Part shown: positions 7,507-14,044 of the stretch, piece after piece
Numbering within the stretch: the stretch's first letter is position 1
How the letters are laid out: each line of letters opens with the position of its first letter
Source: an uncultured Verrucomicrobiota bacterium
GTDB taxonomy: Bacteria > Verrucomicrobiota > Kiritimatiellia > RFP12 > UBA1067
Direction of reading: 5' to 3'
DNA length: 14,128 bases
Assembly (NCBI GenBank): GCA_946628745.1
Contig: CAMOXA010000023.1
Location: 1 to 14,128 of the forward strand
Translations under genes and position numbers: made by a program
Notes under the pieces: generated by a model
Told to the model about the DNA's origin: nothing
Seen by the model: the letters and a program-made list of their open reading frames with translations, nothing else
Database searches by the model: none

Positions 7507-8207
7507 AGAAAAAAACGCCGGCGAGAAAAGCCAACGAGCTGCGCAAGATCGAGTTCGTGCGCGGTTTCACGAAGTACGCGGCAGGCAGCGTCCTCGTCAA
7601 GTGGGGCGACACGTGGGTCTTGTGCACCGCGAGCGTGTCGGACAAGGTTCCGCCGTTCCTGAAAGACAGCGGACGCGGCTGGGTCACGGCGGAGTATTCA
7701 ATGCTGCCGTCATGCACGCCGGATCGCAAAGACCGCGACATAAAGAAGCTAAAGCAGGACGCGCGCTCCACCGAAATACAGCGGCTTGTCGGCCGCGCGC
7801 TGCGAGCGGCAGTCGACATGCAGGCACTCGGCGAGCGGCAGATAACCGTCGATTGCGACGTCCTCCAGGCCGACGGCGGCACGCGCTGCGCGTCGATAAC
7901 AGGAGGCATGGCCGCTTTGGAGCTTGCCGCAGCGAAACTCGTCAAGGACGGTGTTCTCGACAGGAGCCCGATCGTCCACCGCGTCGCCGCCGTATCGGTC
8001 GGGGTGTGCGACGGGACGCCGACGCTTGATTTGGACTACGCGCACGATTCGACCGCCGAAGTCGACCTGAACGTGGTCATGACGGACGACGGACGCTTCG
8101 TGGAACTTCAGGGGACGGCGGAGCACAAGCCGTTCTCTCCGGACGATTTGTGCAAAATGCTGGACCTCGCAAAGAAGGGGCTCGGCAGAATCTTCAAGAT
8201 GATGTAA
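7503..8207 (+). CDS. rph: Ribonuclease PH
   Basis: Phosphorolytic 3'-5' exoribonuclease that trims tRNA 3' ends. The 234-residue length matches the family (about 238). Visible hallmarks are GSVLVKWGDTWVLCTASV, GRGWVTAEYSMLP, EIQRLVGRALRAAVD, the phosphate-binding TR in DGGTRCASITGG (Thr127-Arg128), and the catalytic-site acidic residues in LDYAHDSTAEVDLNVV (Asp182, Asp188). The start at ATG 7503 overlaps the miaB stop by four bases and gives a lysine-rich beginning (MKKKTPARKANELR) that lines up with the normal RPxxR...LR opening. The stop shares one base with the dihydroorotase start (TAATG). The rdgB/HAM1 gene that often sits beside rph is absent here. Confidence 0.95.
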   Translation: MKKKTPARKANELRKIEFVRGFTKYAAGSVLVKWGDTWVLCTASVSDKVPPFLKDSGRGWVTAEYSMLPSCTPDRKDRDIKKLKQDARSTEIQRLVGRALRAAVDMQALGERQITVDCDVLQADGGTRCASITGGMAALELAAAKLVKDGVLDRSPIVHRVAAVSVGVCDGTPTLDLDYAHDSTAEVDLNVVMTDDGRFVELQGTAEHKPFSPDDLCKMLDLAKKGLGRIFKMM

Positions 8208-9328
8208 TGGCGAAAATCCTCACCTATCCCGGTTTCGTGGACGTACATGTCCACTTTCGCGATCCCGGCGCGCCTGACGCCGAGACGACGGCGAGCGGAC
8301 TCGCCGCCGCGCTGCGCGGCGGATTCGCCGCGGTCGTCACGATGCCCAACACGAGCCCCGCGTGCGATACACCGCAGATGATGCGCCGCCAGCTTGAAAG
8401 GCGCGCGCAGTGGATCGAGTCCGCGCACGAGGAGCGCGCGCCCGTGCTACTGACGGCGGCCTGCATAACAAAAGGGCGGCTCGGACGCGAAGTTGCGGAT
8501 CTTGAAGCGCTGGCGGAAGCGGGCGCGGCTTTTTTCACGGACGACGGCAGCTATGTCGCGGACGACCGCGTCATGGAAGAAGCGATGCGTCGCGCGGCGA
8601 AGCTGGGCATGTGCGTCTGCGAGCACGCGATGGATCCAAAGGTGCAGGGCGGCGGAGTGATTCGGGACTGCGCGCTCGCCAGGCGTCTCAATCTGCCGGT
8701 CATACCCGCCGCCGCCGAGACGGTGGCGATCGGACGCGACCTCGCGATCTGCCGCGTCACGGGGTGTCGTCTGCACATACAGCATATTTCGACGGCCGGG
8801 GGCGTAGAACTCGTGCGCGGCGCGCAAAAGGAAGGCCTTCCTGTCACGGCAGAGGCGACGCCGCACCATCTCGCGCTTACGTGCGAGGAGATCCCCGGCG
8901 ATGACGCAAACTACAAAATGGCGCCGCCTCTCGGCAACGCCGAAGACCGCGCGGAGCTTCGCAAGGCCGTGAAAGACGGCGTCTTGATGTTCGCGACGGA
9001 CCATGCGCCGCACCCGGCGAGCAGGAAATCGCAGGGCTTCGCAACGGGCGCGAACGGCATTGTCGGCCTGGAGACGGCGATACCCCTGACATGGACGGCG
9101 ATGGTCGAAGAAGAGGGCATGGACCCCAGCGCCTGGGCCGAAGCGTGGTGGAAGATGCCGCGCTCGATACTCTCGCCCGCGTCCACGCGGATGCTCGATA
9201 CGGCGCGGCAGACCGTGATTGAAACCGGGACGCGGCGCGTCGTCGAGGTCGCGAAATTCGCGTCGCTTTCGCGCAATTGCCCCTACGACGGACTGCCGGC
9301 CGATTGCTGGCCGGTCGCGGCGGAATAA
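8207..9328 (+). CDS. pyrC: Dihydroorotase, class I, lacking the beta-sandwich
   Basis: Catalyses the cyclisation of carbamoyl-aspartate to dihydroorotate in pyrimidine synthesis. Metal ligands are visible: His14 and His16 in VDVHVHFRDPG, an Asp in FFTDDG (112/113) where other enzymes have a carboxylated lysine, His140, His193 in HIQHIST, and Asp265 in FATDHAPH. The TDDG form resembles Aquifex-type DHOase, which depends on aspartate transcarbamoylase. At 373 aa it is shorter than typical class I enzymes (about 430): the HVH motif comes near residue 14, not about 60, and the chain stops just after KFASLSRNCPYDG, so both halves of the usual composite beta-sandwich are missing. ATG 8207 overlaps the rph stop; reading further upstream gives only rph-overlapping residues with no family resemblance. 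An allantoinase or hydantoinase is less likely given RDPG and MPNT. Confidence 0.88.
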   Translation: MAKILTYPGFVDVHVHFRDPGAPDAETTASGLAAALRGGFAAVVTMPNTSPACDTPQMMRRQLERRAQWIESAHEERAPVLLTAACITKGRLGREVADLEALAEAGAAFFTDDGSYVADDRVMEEAMRRAAKLGMCVCEHAMDPKVQGGGVIRDCALARRLNLPVIPAAAETVAIGRDLAICRVTGCRLHIQHISTAGGVELVRGAQKEGLPVTAEATPHHLALTCEEIPGDDANYKMAPPLGNAEDRAELRKAVKDGVLMFATDHAPHPASRKSQGFATGANGIVGLETAIPLTWTAMVEEEGMDPSAWAEAWWKMPRSILSPASTRMLDTARQTVIETGTRRVVEVAKFASLSRNCPYDGLPADCWPVAAE

Positions 9329-9335
9329 AAACAAG

Positions 9336-9360
9336 GCCGAGGCGCAAGCCTCGGCTCTTT
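9336..9360 (+). terminator. Bidirectional hairpin terminator between convergent genes
   Basis: GCCGAGGC (9336-9343), a GCAA tetraloop and GCCTCGGC (9348-9355) make a perfect eight-pair stem. The plus-strand tail is TCTTTC (modest); read on the minus strand the stem is followed by CTTGTTTTTA, a better U-tract. It can therefore end both the dihydroorotase operon and the minus-strand CBM48 gene. Confidence 0.8.
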
Positions 9361-9386
9361 CGCTCCTGTTGCGGGGCGTTTCAGCC

Positions 9387-9743
9387 TTACTTCACGACGA
9401 TAACCGAGTTGAACGTGCCCTGGTCGTTCTGGACCGAGTTGACGTTCTCGGGGTCGGCGCACCAAGTTCCATCGATTATGAACTTGTACTGATACTCGCC
9501 GGGAGCGAGCTTGACGGTGGCCGCGTAGACACCTTCCTTCGCCTTGTAGGCCATTTTCTTGGCGGAGGGATCCCACTTGTTGAATTCACCCGCGAGATAG
9601 ACGGCCTTGCCCTTGTCGGCATGGACCGTGAATGTCACTGTCTTGGCCGCCGGTTTCGCACTGGCCTTGGCGGGTGCGGACTTGGCGGTCTTCTTCGCGA
9701 CGACCTTGGTCGCCGCGCATTTCTTCGCTGCGTTGATCTTCAT
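9387..9743 (-). CDS. Glycogen-binding (CBM48/AMPK-beta-like) domain protein with lysine/alanine-rich tail
   Basis: The only minus-strand protein gene, 118 aa. Residues 1-34 are almost entirely Lys, Ala, Thr, Ser and Pro with AKK/AKP repeats, like a histone H1 tail. Residues 35-118 form a CBM48 (isoamylase early-set) domain: VYLAGEFNKWDP, PGEYQYKFIIDG, TWCADPEN and GTFNSVIVV. The sugar-contacting residues known in AMPK beta (Trp, Lys, Trp, Asn) have equivalents at Trp57, Lys87, Trp94 and Asn112, so alpha-glucan binding is likely. No catalytic domain, signal peptide or membrane segment is seen. ATG at 9743 gives the compact protein; an in-frame ATG at 9794 would add 17 residues but has poor ribosome-site spacing, and the AAGGA for 9743 is also rather far (about 13 bases). 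The role is unknown; the tail could bind nucleic acid or polyanions. Confidence 0.85.
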   Translation of the reverse strand: MKINAAKKCAATKVVAKKTAKSAPAKASAKPAAKTVTFTVHADKGKAVYLAGEFNKWDPSAKKMAYKAKEGVYAATVKLAPGEYQYKFIIDGTWCADPENVNSVQNDQGTFNSVIVVK

Positions 9744-9817
9744 TTCGTTAGTATTTTCCTTGGTTTTGCGCTGCGCCGGATTCCGGTTTACCATCCTTCG
9801 ATGCAGCAAACGGGCAT

Positions 9818-9847
9818 ATAGTATCTCATTTTTTTTCAAAAAGTCAA
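9818..9847 (-). promoter_or_regulatory. Sigma-70 type promoter of the CBM48 gene
   Basis: Read on the minus strand, TTGACT (9847-9842) and TACTAT (9823-9818) are separated by 18 bases that include an A-run. The start should fall near 9811, leaving a leader of about 68 bases before ATG 9743. This leader is longer than that of either plus-strand promoter in the window. Confidence 0.65.
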
Positions 9848-9868
9848 TGCTAAAGACGAAAAAAATTT

Positions 9869-9885
9869 GATATAATTTACCGCCG
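9869..9885 (+). promoter_or_regulatory. Extended -10 promoter of the ftsB-like operon
   Basis: TTGATATAAT (TATAAT at 9871-9876, TG one base before) repeats the sequence of the etfB promoter exactly. No good -35 is seen at 17 bases, but an A-tract (9859-9865) lies just upstream. The expected start (about 9883) is only about three bases before ATG 9886, so the mRNA should have almost no leader. It lies back to back with the minus-strand promoter. Confidence 0.65.
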
Positions 9886-10185
9886 ATGACAAAACTATCG
9901 ATAGACAGGGTGTACACGGCGTTCACGGTCGTGGTGGTGATGCTGGTTCTTGCCGGCGGACTTGTGAAGCTGTATCCGCTCTACACCCAGTACCGTTCGC
10001 TCTCGCGCCAGGCGGCGGCTCTCGACCGCAAGACCGAGGATGTCGAGCGCCAGACCGCGGAACTCAACGAGAAGCAGCGCCTGTTCCAGACCGATCGCGA
10101 ATTCCTCGAGTCGATCGCCCGGCAGAACCATCGCGTCTATCCCGGCGAGATCGTCTTCCTGTTCGAAGGCGGGAAGAACAAGTGA
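9886..10185 (+). CDS. FtsB/DivIC-like septum formation protein
   Basis: A 99-residue, single-pass membrane protein. A short cytoplasmic start (MTKLSIDR) is followed by a hydrophobic helix (about 10-32), then a heptad-rich coiled coil (about 33-70: SLSRQAAALDRKTEDVERQ) and the closing FLESIARQNHRVYPGEIVF, which matches the FtsB/DivIC pattern (xxExxARexlxmxxPgE). Family members bridge FtsL and FtsQ in the divisome. Sequence similarity is typically low, so the assignment rests on architecture and the C-terminal motif. It is the first gene of the operon, driven by the TGATATAAT element, and its TGA shares a base with the next ATG (TGATG). No other division gene is close by. Confidence 0.8.
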   Translation: MTKLSIDRVYTAFTVVVVMLVLAGGLVKLYPLYTQYRSLSRQAAALDRKTEDVERQTAELNEKQRLFQTDREFLESIARQNHRVYPGEIVFLFEGGKNK

Positions 10186-10874
10186 TGGCGAACTTTCTCA
10201 GACTTCTGGCCGGCGTCGCGCTCTTCCCCGCGTGTTGGGGCGTCTCGCTCGCGTTCGTGCGCTGCATCGCGCGCGCCGGCGGGCTTGGCGTCGAGGCGTG
10301 CTCGCTTCTCGCCGGCGTGGTCGCTTTCGCCCTCTGCTGGGCCTTCCTGCCGCATCCGGTCAAGACGTATGTATTCGGACATGAAATGACTCACGCCGTC
10401 TGGGGGCTGATGTTCGGCGCAAGACCCTCTGCTCTGAAAGTCGGCGAAAAAGGCGGCAGCGTCAATCTGACGAAGTCGAATTTCCTGATAACGCTCGCGC
10501 CCTACTTTTTCCCGTTCTACACGTTCGTGGTGATTCTGGCCGCTCTCGCCGTGTCGCTGTTCGTCCGTCCGCTGCCGTGGCTCCCGGCGTGGCTCTTTTT
10601 CGTCGGCTTCACATGGGCCTTTCACGTTCTGTTCACCCTGCAGACCCTGACCGAACGCCAGCCGGACGTCACGCTTTACGGCCGCGTGTTCTCGTGGACG
10701 TTCATCTACATCGCGAACATTCTCGTCGTCGTGGCGGCTCTCGCCGCTTCGACGGATGTCGGCTTCGCCGGCGCCTTTTCGATTGTGTGGGCCTCGGTCT
10801 GCGAGGCTTTCGCGTACACGTTCGACAAACTCGGCGGGCTTGGCGGCCTCGTCAGAGACATGGTAAACTCCTAG
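10185..10874 (+). CDS. M50-like integral membrane metallopeptidase
   Basis: A 229-residue protein with about five or six hydrophobic helices. The zinc-binding HExxH is HEMTH (66-70) in VFGHEMTHAVWGLMFGAR, followed by a glycine turn and LTKSNFLITLAPYFFPFYT, a pattern I associate with M50B-like peptidases. The third metal ligand is uncertain; Asp161 in ERQPDVTLYGR is the best candidate. A PDZ domain is absent, unlike RseP. Substrates are unknown; intramembrane proteolysis is what the fold suggests. It is translationally coupled to the FtsB-like gene (TGATG overlap) and followed by the Lgt-like gene after 35 bases, so it sits among envelope functions. The start at ATG 10185 is preferred over a GTG at 10182. 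Confidence 0.75.
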   Translation: MANFLRLLAGVALFPACWGVSLAFVRCIARAGGLGVEACSLLAGVVAFALCWAFLPHPVKTYVFGHEMTHAVWGLMFGARPSALKVGEKGGSVNLTKSNFLITLAPYFFPFYTFVVILAALAVSLFVRPLPWLPAWLFFVGFTWAFHVLFTLQTLTERQPDVTLYGRVFSWTFIYIANILVVVAALAASTDVGFAGAFSIVWASVCEAFAYTFDKLGGLGGLVRDMVNS

Positions 10875-10909
10875 ATTCCGCCGCCAAACCACCGGCAAAA
10901 GATACAACA

Positions 10910-11692
10910 ATGCATTCACAACTCATACCGGGACTGCCAATCCAGACCTTCGGGCTTTGCGTCGCGACTGGCATGACGCTCGCATGGCTTGTCGTCGAGC
11001 GGATATCCGGCCGAAAGGATCTTGGCAATCTCATCTTCGCTCTCTTGATTGCCGGCATTGTCGGCTCGCGCGTCGCCCATGTCGCGGAGTATTGGCACGC
11101 CGACGGCTTCGACCGCGACTTTGCCTCGGTCTTCGCGATATGGAACGGCGGACTTGTCTTCTACGGCGGACTTGCCGCCGCCGCCGTCGTCTTCGCCGTC
11201 TGGTGCCTCGCCAAAAAGGAGGATGTGCTCAAGCTCGCGGACCTGCTTTGCGTAGGCGTGCCTCTCGGCCACGCCTTCGGGCGGCTTGGGTGCTTCTTTC
11301 ACGGCTGCTGCTGGGGAAAGGTTTCGGACTCGTGCCTGGCGCTGACATTCCCGGCCGGTTCGCCTGTTTGGTACGCGCACCGCGCTTCGGCGCAAGCCGC
11401 CTGCTCGTTGCCGGTCCTGCCGACGCAGCTGTTCGAGTCCGCCGCGCTCCTGCTGCTCTTTTTCGCTCTGCTCGCGCTCTACCGCCGCGCGAAGGGCTTC
11501 ACGGCGGCGGCCTACATGCTTTCATACGCGCTCATACGGTTTTTCATGGAGTTCCTGCGCGACGACGAGCGGCCGTCGCTATGGGGGCTTTCGAGCGCCC
11601 AGCTCGTTTCGATAGCGCTCGCCGCGGCTGGCGCGGCATTCCTCGCATGGTCGTTGAAAAGGCATGTCAAACCTTCATGTGATAATAGGTGA
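10910..11692 (+). CDS. lgt: Prolipoprotein diacylglyceryl transferase (Lgt), divergent
   Basis: A 260-residue, multi-pass membrane protein. Lgt moves diacylglycerol from phosphatidylglycerol onto the lipobox cysteine of prolipoproteins. GLVFYGGL, the signature region GRLGCFFHGCCWG (124-136), PTQLFES and ALIRFFMEFLRDDERP match the Lgt scaffold in order. The signature arginine (Arg125) and the C-terminal RF..EF.R are kept, but the E. coli-type GRxGNFxNGE is changed: the two Asn become Cys128 and His131 and the Glu becomes Cys. This GC(C) form occurs in many non-proteobacterial homologues, so activity is plausible. No convincing ribosome site precedes ATG 10910 (ACAACA). The gene overlaps holA by 29 bases. 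A second, canonical lgt elsewhere in the genome cannot be excluded. Confidence 0.85.
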   Translation: MHSQLIPGLPIQTFGLCVATGMTLAWLVVERISGRKDLGNLIFALLIAGIVGSRVAHVAEYWHADGFDRDFASVFAIWNGGLVFYGGLAAAAVVFAVWCLAKKEDVLKLADLLCVGVPLGHAFGRLGCFFHGCCWGKVSDSCLALTFPAGSPVWYAHRASAQAACSLPVLPTQLFESAALLLLFFALLALYRRAKGFTAAAYMLSYALIRFFMEFLRDDERPSLWGLSSAQLVSIALAAAGAAFLAWSLKRHVKPSCDNR

Positions 11693-12689
11693 GGACGACT
11701 ATCTCGTCTCCGAAACCGCGAAGAAACTGGCCGGCGACGGCCAGGGCCTGGAGATCATTGATTCGAATCTCGCCACGAACGCCGAGTTGCAGCTCAAGGA
11801 TCTCGTCGCCGCGGACGAGAGTTTTTCGACGCCTCCGTTTCTCGATCCCGTCAAGGTAACGTGGTGGAAAAACGTAAAGTTCCTTCCCCAGGCAGGAAAG
11901 GGCGGACCTTCCGCCGAAGTGAAGACGGCGCTTGAAAAGTTCGCGAAAAAGCTGGCCTCGACTCCGCTGCCTGACAACCAGAAGTTCATACTGACGGGTC
12001 CGCGGCTTCTCGCGACATCTGTTTTCGCCAAGACGCTCAAGGGCGCGGCGGAGATTGCCGTTTTTGCCGGCGGGAAGCCGTGGGAGAAGGCCAGAAACGC
12101 GGTCGCACGCGTCATTGAACTCGCCGACGACATGGGGTTCGTGTTCGAACGCGGCGCGGCCGAGTCGTTTGTCGCCCGCGTCGGCACCGATTCCCGCTCG
12201 CTCATGAGCGAACTGGCGAAGATGCGCGACTATCTCGGGCCGGATTCCACGACCGTAACCGCCGCGGCTGTAGCGGACATCACGTCCCAGGGAGTCGGCG
12301 TCGAGCCCGAAATATGGGCCGTCACGGACGCGCTTGGCGAGCGCAATCTCGCGAAGGTCCTCGCCGCAGTCGCACCGTTCGAACGCGACAAAAGTTTCGC
12401 GGTCATGGTCACTACGGCGGTGGAACGCTTTCTGCGCACGTTAGTCGCGCTGAAAGGCGCCGCCGAAGAAGGCAGGACGGGCGAGGCGACAGAAGGCATG
12501 GCGCCGTTCGCCGCGAAGAAGAACCTCGCTTTCGCCGCCAATTGGACGCTTATGGAACTGCGTGTCGCCCGCGCCCGGTTCATGGCGCTTCGCGAGCGCG
12601 CCGTCTCCACGGGAGCCAGCGTGGACGCAATGGTCGTGGCGGAGCTAGCAAGAACCTGCCGGGCCTCAGGAAGGAGAATGCCGGGATGA
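11664..12689 (+). CDS. holA: DNA polymerase III, delta subunit
   Basis: The delta subunit opens the sliding clamp as part of the clamp loader. The 341-residue length fits. The N-terminus MSNLHVIIGEDDYLV matches the typical xxLYGEDxYLV opening; the middle has a PFLDPVKVTWWKN and DNQKFILTG AAA-like core, and the C-terminal part carries the expected helical collar (AVTDALGERNLAKVL, TAVERFLRTLVALK). Similarity in HolA is always low, but order and spacing agree. ATG 11664 lies inside the lgt gene (29-base overlap), preceded by GAAAAGG, so translation is likely coupled. Its stop overlaps the next gene as ATGA. The proteins around it are not replication genes. Confidence 0.82.
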   Translation: MSNLHVIIGEDDYLVSETAKKLAGDGQGLEIIDSNLATNAELQLKDLVAADESFSTPPFLDPVKVTWWKNVKFLPQAGKGGPSAEVKTALEKFAKKLASTPLPDNQKFILTGPRLLATSVFAKTLKGAAEIAVFAGGKPWEKARNAVARVIELADDMGFVFERGAAESFVARVGTDSRSLMSELAKMRDYLGPDSTTVTAAAVADITSQGVGVEPEIWAVTDALGERNLAKVLAAVAPFERDKSFAVMVTTAVERFLRTLVALKGAAEEGRTGEATEGMAPFAAKKNLAFAANWTLMELRVARARFMALRERAVSTGASVDAMVVAELARTCRASGRRMPG

Positions 12690-13399
12690 GCCACGAGATT
12701 CTTTCGCTTAAACAGGCGGCCGACCACATCCAGGTCGACGCCAACGAACTGAAGCATGTCGCCCAGCGCGGCGAAATCGACGCGACCGTGCGCGGCGGCG
12801 AATGGTATTTCGAACACGCGGCGCTCGATGAATGGGCCCAGCGGCATCTTCTCTCGTCCAGCCGAAAGGCCCTGGCCTCGCACCACCGCGCGCTGGAGGA
12901 CAAGCGCCGCCGCGAGCGAAAGCCCTGCCTCGGCGTTGGCGCGCTGATGCGCGAGGAAGCCATCGACCTCGCGATCGCGGCCAAGGCAAAGGCCGGTATA
13001 ATACGCGACATGACAGATCTCGCCGACCGCTCCGGCCTTGTCTACGATCCCGACGCGCTTTTCAAGGAGCTGCTCTCGCGCGAGGAGGCCGCCTCAACCG
13101 CAATCGGAGCGGGCGCGGCGTTTCTGCACCCGCGTTACCACGACCCCTACATCTTCGAGGAAAGCTTTGTCGCCTATGGGCGCAGCACGAGACCGATATT
13201 CTTCGGGGCTCCCGACGGCGCCGGCACGCGCCATTTCTTCCTGATCTGCTCGACCGACCACGAACAGCACCTGCACATGCTCTCGCGCCTCGCCGTCCTG
13301 GCGCACGGCACCAACCTGCTGGAGCGCCTCGATGCGGCCGAAACCCCGTCATGCGTGCTCGCCGCGGTGTGCGAATGCGAAGCGGAGTACCTCAAATGA
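12686..13399 (+). CDS. Helix-turn-helix / PTS IIA (PtsN-like) fusion protein
   Basis: A 237-residue, two-domain protein. Residues 5-55 are an excisionase/MerR-like helix-turn-helix (LSLKQAADHIQVDANEL... GEWYFEHAALDEWAQRHL). After a basic linker (about 56-80, EDKRRRERK), residues 82-235 form a fructose/nitrogen-type IIA domain: LFKELLSREEAASTAIGAGAAFLHPR with His148 at the phosphorylated-histidine position (PtsN has GIGxGIAIPH), then DHEQHLHMLSRLAVLAHG. It probably senses phosphorelay state and binds DNA, but neither is shown. A good ribosome site AAGGAG (12671-12676) is nine bases before ATG 12686. It overlaps holA (ATGA) and the HAD gene (ATGA). No HPr, EI or permease is present in the window. 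An in-frame Met109 follows an internal TATAAT. Confidence 0.83.
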   Translation: MSHEILSLKQAADHIQVDANELKHVAQRGEIDATVRGGEWYFEHAALDEWAQRHLLSSSRKALASHHRALEDKRRRERKPCLGVGALMREEAIDLAIAAKAKAGIIRDMTDLADRSGLVYDPDALFKELLSREEAASTAIGAGAAFLHPRYHDPYIFEESFVAYGRSTRPIFFGAPDGAGTRHFFLICSTDHEQHLHMLSRLAVLAHGTNLLERLDAAETPSCVLAAVCECEAEYLK

Positions 13400-14037
13400 A
13401 ACACTTCTGGTTTTTCGATCTCGACGGGACGCTGGCGGACACCGACGGCGACATACGCCTTTCCTGGAAGGCCGCGCTAGCCGACATGGGGGTGGAGTGC
13501 CCCGGTTTCGACAGGGACTTCGTCGCCGGCCCGCCTATAGAAGACATGGCCAAGGCGCTCATGCCAGATTTGTACACGCCGGAGTTCGGCGCGGAGCTTC
13601 GCCGGCGCTTTGGCGAGCATTACGACAGCGATGGTTTCCCGCGCACTCGCGAATATCCGGGCGTCATGGCCGCAGTGCGCCGGCTCAAGACGGACGGCGC
13701 GCGCGTATTCATCGTCACCAACAAGCGCTACGCCGGCGCCACGGCAATGGCGGCCAAGTTCAAGTGGATGGATGTTTTCGAGCGGCTCTATGCCGGCGAC
13801 ATGCATGCCGGCGACCCGGCCGTGGGCCGCCTGCCAAAACCGCGGTTGCTGGCGCTCGCGATGCGCGAACTCGGCGCGGAACCTGCGGATTGCGTCATGG
13901 TCGGCGATACGGCGAACGATTTTCGCGCCGCGCGCGAGAACTCGGTGGAATCCGTTGCCGTCGCCTGGGGATATGGCACCGCAAGCGAACTGGCCGAGGC
14001 CGATCGCATAGCCGCCACGCCGGAGGATATTCGCTAA
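13396..14037 (+). CDS. HAD-family phosphatase (phosphoglycolate phosphatase-like)
   Basis: A 213-residue cytoplasmic hydrolase with all four HAD motifs: FDLDGT with nucleophile Asp8 and acid/base Asp10; Thr108 in FIVTNK; Lys148 in PKPRLLAL; and GDTANDF with Asp171 and Asp175. A helical cap between residues about 15 and 85 places it with the Gph/PpaX type. The substrate cannot be read; phosphoglycolate or pyrophosphate are the common choices. It starts by ATGA overlap with the HTH-PTS gene, is the last gene of the operon, and is followed within eight bases by a terminator hairpin. Base and codon use match its neighbours. Confidence 0.9.
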   Translation: MKHFWFFDLDGTLADTDGDIRLSWKAALADMGVECPGFDRDFVAGPPIEDMAKALMPDLYTPEFGAELRRRFGEHYDSDGFPRTREYPGVMAAVRRLKTDGARVFIVTNKRYAGATAMAAKFKWMDVFERLYAGDMHAGDPAVGRLPKPRLLALAMRELGAEPADCVMVGDTANDFRAARENSVESVAVAWGYGTASELAEADRIAATPEDIR

Positions 14038-14044
14038 ACGAAGA

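Noticed and set aside
10861..10909. Possible -10 (TGGTAAACT) for a separate lgt promoter
   Set aside because: It overlaps the end of the peptidase gene, has no -35 and is a poor match; the short gap is better explained by read-through.
12314..12685. Upstream extension of the HTH-PTS frame into holA
   Set aside because: The added residues are Arg-rich shadow sequence of holA; ATG 12686 has a good ribosome site and starts the HTH domain cleanly.
12832..13395. Upstream extension of the HAD frame across the HTH-PTS gene, suggesting a fusion
   Set aside because: The extension is out-of-frame shadow; DxD motif I lies eight residues after ATG 13396, as usual for the family.
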